A DNA stretch of 64,000 bases from Lepidodermella squamata (lineage: Eukaryota; Gastrotricha), in the NCBI GenBank assembly GCA_047495785.1, contig JBLDXI010000001.1, forward strand, positions 2,046,001 to 2,110,000, written 5' to 3'. Numbering within the stretch: the first letter of the stretch is position 1; the number at the start of each line of letters is the position of its first letter. This document shows, piece after piece, positions 35,154 through 44,800 of the stretch. The notes below the pieces were generated by a model. The model saw only the letters and a program-made list of their open reading frames with translations, was not told where the DNA came from and searched no databases. Both the position numbers and the translations under genes were made by a program.

Positions 35154-37219
35154 ATGACGGATGACAGGATAGATTTTGATTTGATTGACATCCCAAACTC
35201 AGAAGCTGGATTTTTCATCTCGCGACAAATTGACAAGATGCGAATTATGAAAGCGGCCTACTATATTGGGTTGCTGATGGTATTCCTGATGTCGTTCGCC
35301 GTCATGGCTGGGTCGCTGCTCAGTTCCAAACACCCTGGATCAGACAGACCAGAGCATCACTCGCAAAGTTCGGTGTCTTCATCCTTACAATACGATCGGG
35401 CCTTCAATAATTACGACGATCCTGTCGTAGTGCGCGACGTGATTCAAAATTTCGAACCTGATGAGGATCTATCAAGTGGGATTGGTCCCAAGTTGGAAAA
35501 ATTCGGACAGTACCGAGGCGCCACGGAATTGGTTATCGCCTCGGAAAACATTGTCGAAACAGTTGGAAAATACGCCTTAAATGTCACCGTAGGGCCGAAT
35601 ATGACGCGCTTAATGACTGAAGAAGGTATTTTGAAACGATGGCTGTTCGCTCGTTACGGCCTTCATATCACTGACCGACCAGTTTTACGATACAGCGACA
35701 CGGTTTCGGTTCAATTGAAGTTCGAACTGCTGCGATTTTTGCATATCGACGATTTGCGAGGTTCCATGGCAGTCCTAGGAATCGTCGTTTTGACCTGGGT
35801 CAATCCTTTTCTAGCCTGGCAAGGTGCAAATGTAACCGAATCGAAAATACCGCGACTTGCGTTGAAATCCGGCGAAGTTTGGACACCGCTGATTCTCCAC
35901 CTTAACAACGTCAAAGAATTGGTAGAAATTTGCTGGAATTTGCTGGAAAAGGTCCTATTGGCTAATATTTTACAGAATGTTGTCGACAAATATGGACGTG
36001 GCCGAGGCAACATGGTCATGGAACTTTTCGAAAATGGAACCCAGCTGTGGCCACCTACTGGAATCTATGAATCATCGGTAAGATTCCTGAATTTGAACTA
36101 ACATGGTTTATTTATTTTCGATATATTTTAATAGTGCGATTTGAATTTCACATTCTTTCCTCTGGACAAGTAAGTGATTGCATCTTTGGAATCTTCGAGT
36201 TTCAATTTTTTCGGAACTTTTGAACCTTTTCAAATTTCAGACAAACCTGTAACTTCGTTTTCGAATCTTGGCTGGCTGATGCCTTCGTCAATATATCTCA
36301 CGCGATGGCCGTGATTCATGACGAGCGAACGTTCATTTCCAAAAGTCAAATCTGGGAATTTCGCAACCTCACAGCTACAACACAGACAATCATCTACGAC
36401 GGCAATCCATATTCCCAAGCTTGGGTAGTCATTTCTATGCGGCGGCGGCATGCTTACTATACATGGAATATTTTAATACCGGTAAAAGAAAATTCTGGAG
36501 AAGGCTATTTTTCATGAATAATTTCTTTTCAGTGTGGATCTCTTAGTCTCCTTCAGTTGAGCACATTTGCATTACCTCCCGAGACGCCCGAGCGAGCGTC
36601 TTTCAGGTAAAATTTATGACCGTAGATTCTTAGGTGATGAGTCATGCCTGTAATATCTCGATTTAGTGTGACCGTTCTAGTTGCATTCGGCATTCTTCAG
36701 ACGATAATCAAAGCTGAGATACCAACAACCTCCGATACTGTCCTCTTAGTCATTTACGTAGTCGGGCAGCTGTCCGTGGGCACCCTGGCCACGTTTTACA
36801 TTGTGGTCAGCGTCGGCCTTGCCTCCTACTCTTTCCCCCAATATCCACCACCTCAACGTCGAGCGAAAAACCGAAGACCACAGTTAGATAGCAATTCAGA
36901 TCAGGCGCGGACCCCGGACGCAGAGGCGTCACGCGAGCTGGTACCCGGGTCATCTGGCTCGACAGCGTACCAACGCCGGAAAACATCCAGTTTCGAAACA
37001 GCTCAAGATCCGATAGAAACACCTACACATCACCGGCTAGATCCGCGCCAAGCCGGCAAGCGTATCTTCGACGTGTTATTCTTTCAACGCCCAATCTTAG
37101 AAGCTAGGACGATCAGGATAATGGACGCGATTGCGTTTTCTGTGTTAGCAATTTTGACTATAGTAGGACATTTAACAGTATATACTCTTCTTCATGCAGC
37201 TGCCAATGATGATTCATAG
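35154..37219 (+). CDS. Divergent Cys-loop ligand-gated ion channel subunit
   Basis: Five exons (35154-36077, 36135-36169, 36241-36481, 36533-36606, 36667-37219) give 608 aa. The diagnostic Cys-loop is CDLNFTFFPLDKQTC, with exactly 13 residues between the cysteines; the first Cys is encoded by a 35-nt micro-exon. Before it is the pentameric-receptor block GEVWTPLILHLNN. After it come M1 (AYYTWNILIPVCGSLSLLQL), the M2/M3 region (SVTVLVAFGILQTIIK, then VLLVIYVVGQLSVGTLATFY), a roughly 110-residue cytoplasmic loop, and M4 near the C-terminus. It is nicotinic-receptor-like in layout but lacks the vicinal Cys pair of nAChR alpha subunits. A hydrophobic segment at residues 42-65 precedes the ligand domain, so the long N-terminal tail may be a signal anchor. 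Ligand and ion selectivity are unknown. Confidence 0.85.
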
Positions 37220-37569
37220 TATACCTTCACTACTAGATAGTATTCTTTCTTGAAAAGTGTCAAAATGCGATTCAATATTTCAGCGATGAATATTTCTTTC
37301 ATTAATTTTGACACTTTTTCATCAAAGGTTTCGCTTCACTGTGTTATTAAAGTAGTGTCATTTTATTAGTCACCCTGGAGCTGCAATTTTGAATTGCCCA
37401 GGTTCTATAGAAAAAAACGAGGCGTAAATTTCTTCGCCTACACTTGTCAACTGGAACCATGATGTTATTTACTCGACTTGTAGCTCAGTGCGCCCAGTTC
37501 GACTGGGATTTTTATACCAAACAAAGCAAAACAGTGCCAAACAAAAATAAAAAGACGACATTTTATTGC

Positions 37570-38759
37570 TCATGTTGCTCGAAGAAATTTCCACGCCTCG
37601 CGGGCTGATTTCAAAATCTCAGGTTTAATTTCACGTAAAAACGAATTTACAACAAATTCACCAGGTAAAGATGATGAGTCATGCAACAACAAAGCTGTTG
37701 GAATTTTCGAAAACGCCCCGATTCGAGCCATTTCTAGCATAACTTCTTTGAAATTCGCGCCGTTCAAGACACTCGTTGAAACTGCGATTGATTCTTCAAG
37801 GTTACACGCCTGATGGAACCAACCAGGAGGGATTATCAAAATTTCACCTTCCCCTTGGATGACATCAATTCCTATATTGTTCCAAAATTTTTCATCAGAA
37901 GGCGAAAACGCGTCGGATGAGCTTGAATACTGGTTACATGGCAAAGGGAAAAAGTTCTTCAAAGGCGAGACAGTGGTTAGCTCAATTGGGACATCACTGG
38001 GCGCTGCCAGCTTCCACCGTTTCCGGCCGGTCAACAGCCACGAAATTCCGGTCCAATTGCACGGATCGACGTGCATTGATGATCGGGAGCCGGGTGTGCC
38101 CCATAGCATGAAAGCAGCAGGGGACCGAAGCGGGAATTTGAATAAACTTTCGAAATAGTTCGGTTTTGAATACGGCTGTAGTCACATTTTAAAATAAAGA
38201 TGTTCAAAAGTTTTTGTGGACTTACAAAAATTTCAGGTATCAGCTCTCGGAGCGATTCGTGCTCAGCTATAAACAGCTCATCAGATAAATAAGCCCAGGA
38301 TTTGCTGTTTTGAAGAGATTTTACGAGGCCATGAAAATCCGATAATTTCATCCGTCTAGCTTCTCGATTCGAAAAACTTCCATCATTTGAATACGTTACT
38401 GAAGCTGTTTCGTTTCCGAAATTCGTCAATAATTCTTGAACAGAAAACCGATTTGAGGTAGATATCGGCAGTTGAGGAATGAGATCTTTGATGATTACAG
38501 GCCATAAATTATCGTAGACTTCCGTAAACTCAGCTGCGGGTAGGGTCAAATGAGATCTTCGGTCGATTCCATATCGATTGTATTGAAAATTCTCAAATTT
38601 CGCCAAGGAACGTTCCCGATCTAACATCACTCGGGTCAAATTTCCTCGAAACGCGAAGTATTCACGAAGAACCTGAAATCGAAGTCTATCGTAGACTTCA
38701 TTCGCCGAACACGTGAAAATTAGATAAAATTGAAAAATAATAATAATACTTGATAACAT
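37570..38759 (-). CDS. JmjC-domain (cupin-like) protein with signal peptide
   Basis: Two exons, 38759-38226 and 38175-37570, intron 50 bp, 379 aa. The JmjC core has the iron ligands H-x-D (SMHVDPCNWTGISWLLTGRK) near residue 220 and a distal His (PPGWFHQACNLEES), with the Lys-rich strand WLLTGRKRWKL typical of 2-oxoglutarate binding. These suggest an active Fe(II)/2-oxoglutarate dioxygenase, for example a hydroxylase. The N-terminus (MLSSIIIIFQFYLIFTCSAN) is a clear hydrophobic leader, so it is likely luminal or secreted, like JMJD8, rather than nuclear. A PVIIKD motif lies ahead of the catalytic part, as in JMJD6/HIF-hydroxylase-like proteins. Its start codon is only 115 bp after the GNPTAB stop. 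Orthology to a named JMJD is not certain. Confidence 0.82.
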
Positions 38760-38793
38760 AACAAAACTATTTTCGTGAAACAAATCGTCATAT

Positions 38794-38799
38794 TTTATT
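38794..38799 (-). promoter_or_regulatory. GNPTAB poly(A) signal, 35 bp before next gene's ATG
   Basis: AATAAA on the minus strand, about 75 bases after the GNPTAB stop. Cleavage 10-30 bases downstream would fall directly at the 5' end of the JmjC gene, leaving almost no independent promoter. Confidence 0.55.
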
Positions 38800-38874
38800 A
38801 TAGAAAATAAGCAGATGTCTTTAAAGCAGATCGAAGCATCACAATGATACATAGGTAATATTTTAACAAGCTAA

Positions 38875-41800
38875 CTAGTCAACCGAAACCCCGCAAACAA
38901 CCGACGAGGTGGGGGAATTTCTCCACAACCAGCACCAGATTTGTTGAAGACCTCGAACGAATCGAGGCGCACATAGAAACAAAATCGCACAGGTAACCAC
39001 AACGAGGGCGTAGAAGTTCACGTCTCGTCGCAACAGCTCTTCGGCTTTGAATTTTCGCAATTCTGCCACGCTTTCAAAGCGATTTCTAAAATTTTCCGGC
39101 AACTCAAATTGCGATCGTCGAGGGTAGATTTCCATCATGAAATTGTGCACGTTTTCTAAAATTTGCGTAGTTTCCGCTTTCGGTGGATCGTCGTGTTCCA
39201 GATCGTCGTTCAAACAGAAAAATTTCGGAGGTCGGCGTCGCAGAGAATTGAGCCAGGATTCAACCAGCAAAACGTTTGATTGCAACATTTTGAAAACAAC
39301 CGATTCATCGTCCGCAATAGCGATTTCAGATTTATATTTCGATCTAAATTTCGCCAATGCCAGGAACAAATCTCGCACTGGTTTGCAAGATTTTGCATCT
39401 GGAAAAAAAATCCAGTAAGTGAATAGTATTGCAAAAAATATTCAAACGGGTTCCAGCTCTAAATTTCCCAAAAGTCGGTTAGAGTTTAAAAGCTCAGAAG
39501 CTCAGTTACCATGCCTAACCAATCTCACTTTTATACGCTTTTCGTGAAATGAGCGATCAATTTACGATTTCTACTTCAGCCTGTAGAGTTGATATCGACT
39601 TCAATAATCAATTTCACAAATCACTGATTTTTCCGATATCGGAAGTTTTGGTAGCCTAGCTGGTGGTGCATACAGGTAGCTAAAATTAAACGTCCCAGTA
39701 TTACAAGGGATAGGACAGAGGTTCCTAAAACAGGGTCGGCGACCCAATTTTGGGTCGCAGACGGTTTTTAAAAGGGTCGCACGCAAAAAACGTAAATTGG
39801 AGCGGGTTGAAAGGCCTCTTCCAATCTTGAAGTCGTCTAGATGTCACTCATCGATAAATCTCGACCATAAGTTGGTCTATTTCATTCAATATATAGTCAA
39901 GTTTCCTCAAATTCACAGCATTTATATTGGCTTCTGTAGCTTAAACATGAAAAAACGGCAATGTCAGAATTAAGTTATTTTTCTGTTGGGTCGCAGGCTC
40001 AGCTCAGAAAGCTTATTCAAGGTCGTTCGACCTCTACTCTTCGGAACCTCTGGGATTAATCCAGCTTTTTGCCCCAGGGGATGGGTTGAAAAATTGTGGG
40101 GTTTTGCAGGTTTAAAAATTTGGCGCTCGCTTGCTACGCTTACTTGGGAATAACAGCTGTTTCGAATATATTTTAAGTGATTTTATGTGGAAAATTGCGC
40201 GATATTTCACGTTTTAACGTATTCTGTGACTTTTTATGCGATTCAACGTCAGAACCGCTTATTGCATTTCGTTTGCGATTAACATTCGGAAATATTTTGG
40301 GGAGGTGTTCTATGCAGAAGGACGCAATAAAATTCGAGTATAAGCATTAAGTAGAAATATGAAAGAACATCAATTTCCTGATCAAGTTTCCAGACGTCAT
40401 TGCTCTCATCCAGCCATTTTTCTTTTTACAGGATTCTCCTTGTAAACTCATTTAAACGCCCACAAGGAATTTATTCCGACTGTTTGCTGCGTACTAGTGA
40501 TGCACCCGTAGGGATTTGAAATGTTTAATTTCTTGGATTCTTGGGGAACTAGTCTTGAAAGGTAAGTTCAATAATGTTTCCGATTTTATTGCTAACGGAT
40601 GCTGATCTAATGGAACAGAAATTCTTAAAAACGGATGTTGATTTGAAAGCGGAGACGTTAATAAATAAGAAGCCATGTAGGCGTAAAAGAGAATATACCC
40701 AAAAGGAGAATTCCCATCTCGAATCATTCAATCACCATCAAATTCTTTCATTCACATCCTATAATGGCATTGGCGGTTATATTTTCGATTCTCCTCGCGT
40801 CATCGGTAATAAACCAGACCGAGTCTAGAAAGCCGTACCGCTTGAGAACACTTTACCTATTGGGATTGTCTTTAAATGCAGGCGATTTCAGGAACTGCCG
40901 ATGGGCCTTTCAAACAGCTTACGAATTCGCAAATAATCGCTCCGATATTCTGCCCGACTACCACCTCGAATTCGAGCATCGCGATGAAGGACCTCAAGCT
41001 ATGCTGGCAACGGCCACAAGCATCAACTTCATGCGGTCAATGCTGGACTCTGCAGAGCCTGGGCTATTCCTAGCTCCAGTAACAGTCGGCGTAGGGCAAA
41101 CCCCAGGTTGTAGGAGTTGGGGGAGAGTTGCGTCTCACATGAACATGGTATTGATGTCCTCCTCTTGCTCTGCGCCTGGTCTAACTAACCGAAGAGATAT
41201 CTATCCAAACCTATGGCGAACTAAAGCCTCATCCCAGTTAACGATAATGGCTCGACTAAGCTTCATCAAGCAATTCACCTCATGGAGGAAAACAGCAGTT
41301 GTATTCCCGGTCACTGAGAGCTCCTTTGGATTAGAGGCAGCCACTTACACACTTGCAATGAATATAAAATTCGACCTCTGGGTACAAACAATAGAAGCAA
41401 GTTCAGACTTCAACGATGATTTAATGCAGTCATTTATCAGAAAAGACATCCGCATTTTTTCTTTTGATAACATCGACCCATTCATTCTCGTCGCTTTCCT
41501 ATGTCAGGCATACAAAAATGGAATAAGCGGGAATAAGTACATGTTCGTAACACTTATCGGTGCTTACATGGATCCCAATGTCTACCCACCCCATCTGTAT
41601 CCGAAGAACTGTAACATTTCGATTTTTAAGCAGCAAGCTGAGAGAGTGCTGTATTTTGGCGCCTTTTCTTCACTTCCTATTGGCAATGACGGTATAAGCA
41701 AAGACTATCTTGGCAACACCAGGTCGGAGTTTGAAACCTACCTCAAGTCGAACTATCCAATGGATGTGAAATTGTTTGATTATCCGTTGCGATTCTCCTG

Positions 41801-44800
41801 TTACGATTCCGCTTTGCATTCTATCGTCACGTTGGCTGAGGCAGAGAAGCTTTTGAACAGCCGCAATTCGACGCTCAGGAATTTTAAGGACGATCCTCGA
41901 AACGTCATGCTCGCTGTAAATCAAAGTATCGGCAACCTGAGGTACAGCAATCAACAACACGGCTTGTTTCACTACTCTTCAAGAATGGAAATGGACTATG
42001 AAGTTCAATTGGTAGCTACGTGGTCGCAGCAAACCGGACTTCAACCAAGATACACCGTGTCTTTGGATGACAGTGCTACAAACATTAACGACCTTTCGTT
42101 GTTCAAAATACGAGCGATTGCGCCTTTCGCATCGAATTTTCTACCTAAAGATGCTGCTTTTGAAAAATACGTCGATGCCGGTATTCCCGCTTCAGTTTTC
42201 ATCTTTTTGACATCAACAGCTTGTCTGGTCTTGGTTTGCCAAATCAGCGGTATTTCTTACATCGCCTCACATGATAAACAGAATCTCGGGAGGAAAATTG
42301 ATGAAATTCTTGTAATGCTGAGTTTTCTGCTTTTAGCAGGAGGGTCGATTCTTCTCGCAACTCCCACCTCAATGCGTAACAGCTCTGTCTGTGAGGCAAG
42401 TATATTCACCGTGTCTTTGGGGTTATCACTTCTGTACAGTTACTTGGTACTTCGTTTGAGGTCTGCTTCGATAGTCTTGCGGCGAAATGCTTCACGTCAA
42501 CGTCGTATCGTTAATCCTAGTAGAGAGGAGGCTTCGTTCATAGTCAGTACACTTGTGTTTCTTCTCCTGAATTTCATCATTGTCATTTCCTGGTTAACGG
42601 CTGATCCTTACCGCTCAGTGCTTGCCAAACCGGAAAATTCCAGGTCCTACATTGCTGAAACCGACACTTATGTTGAAGAGTATTCAGTCACGTGCTCCTC
42701 AAATTTCTCTGCTGAATGGTTGGCAACTCTTGTGGTATTAAATCTCGCCGTTCTTGGAATAGGTGTGATTTATGTGGTGAGGTTGGTGGGGAATCGATAT
42801 TTGCCATACTTCCCGTTCGTGAAGCGATTAGCTGTGGCTATAGCTTTCTCGTCAACTTTATTTCTCGCTCTAACTGCTGTAGTCTTCATGCTGAAATCGA
42901 CTAGGGGACAGAATATTGCAGTCGCAGTTGGCTTACAGATACAATCAGGCCTAGTCGCCGCCTTGCTGTACGTCAAAGTTGGAAACGGAGCATATGCAGC
43001 AGGTGAAGCAGTGCCTCGACTACCGTCATCTCAAATGCTTAGCAGATTTGACCAACTGAGTAGTAAGTCAGCAATCAAGAGGATTCCCACTAAGTAAAGC
43101 TTAAACACTCCTGAAATCGACAGCTATACGTTTTGAATATTACATGAATAAATACACTAGTGACATAACTCTTTCCCGCGAAGGTTGAAGAGTAACTAAA
43201 AATATCAGAGTCTTCGGTAAATTGTGATTGTTATTGCCTATTTATTCAATAACCCAAAATACTATCCAGTTGACGTTGAAATAACTTTTATCTGTTCTCA
43301 GTTGATTCAGCCACACGCTTAAATTCTGAGCATTGAGGACTGTCCGAAAACCGAACGTGTGAAAATATAAAAGTATAACGCGGCAGCCAAGAGTTATAAG
43401 TAACTATTATCAAGGGTCAAAGGACATCAGCAATCAACTCTGTTACAAGGGAATAAGAAAGGGGTCTTCCTTTTGCCGGAACCAAATTTACGGTGAGCGG
43501 AACCTAATTTGCTGCAGCGGAACCAAATTTTGGAATTTTTCAGTGGCTTGAAATCAATTATCCGATATTTCTTGCGAGTCAAGATGGGCCACGATAATTC
43601 TCAAAAAATCATCATTAAATTCAGCGCAGCATTCTCTATAAGACAGAGTGTTCCATTCAGAGCTTATGCTTCGCCTAAAATTCGCAGAATTATTCAAAAA
43701 ATGGCTCTTGGCATATTTCGACTAAGGTTCCGCAAGCAGCAAATTAGGTTCCGCTCACCGTAAATTTGGTTCCGCTAAAAGATATTCTGACAAGAAAGGG
43801 AAAGTCGACATCGCAAAAAAACGGAATTTTTTTAGTTTTTTAGGCAAATTTTAGTGAAGTAAATATTTAGGCCATGTACAAACCTGAGATTGTAAGCGTT
43901 TTCTTGTAATAAACTGATGATTGCGTAGAAGTAGAATTCAATCCGTCAGAGTAGGTCGATAAAAAATCGGTCAAATTTTCGAAACACCCATTTTGCACCA
44001 TTGAATTGGCAAACCGCCTCCAGGCCTGTAACGAATTCGCCCCACTCTGCGATCGTAACATCAGCGTCCTGAGTTCAGTCAAACTCAAATCGCCCGATTC
44101 ATCCAAGTCAATTTCCTCGCGAAACAGCTGTTCAATCGCCGCATCTTTGTCATCAGAATGGCTTAACGTTAGTGAAATGACGTAGTACATGTAAGAAAAT
44201 TGAAGTTGCATATCGTCGTAGGTGCGAAACTTTCTGGACGCAGTTGCAAGCCATTCATCTCGAAATCGATCGTACAACTCGGCGAAAATCTTGCGTTGAA
44301 TCAGCAAAGGAGCATGAGCCGGAATTCTACGCTGGCCGTAACCGAATTCCCGATTCATCAATCGGTTGACATGTAACAAAGAGCCGGAGTAGGCATCTGG
44401 GGGTAGTTGCTCCTGATGGGCAGAGCTATTCGGGTTGGCTAAATTCAACGATCTAGGCTTGAAACGAGACAGCATCACCGATTGAGTCTGCTGGTTTCGA
44501 CTGAGACCGGGGATTTTTTTCTTCATCCGCATTCGAGGAGAGGTCATCACCAGATCAGCTATAGATCTCTGGCGCTTTTTCAGAGGTTTAAAACCACTCG
44601 TATTATCGACCAAATCGAACTCGACTTTTTTCAACAAATTTTTCGGGCAAACTAGCTTTTGCGATAGAAGACCCTGAAGAAACACGCCAAGGCCTAATTT
44701 AGTCAATTCTCCATTGCGGTATTGAAATAACCGCCGGTGGATGAAAGGAACGAATCGAGCACAGACGGCTATTACGTAATGCTTCTTCGACTCGGGAAAA

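Noticed and set aside
40574-40828. 84-codon frame overlapping the GPCR start
   Set aside because: Lys/Asn-rich, out of frame with the GPCR and without support. It is likely 5' UTR.
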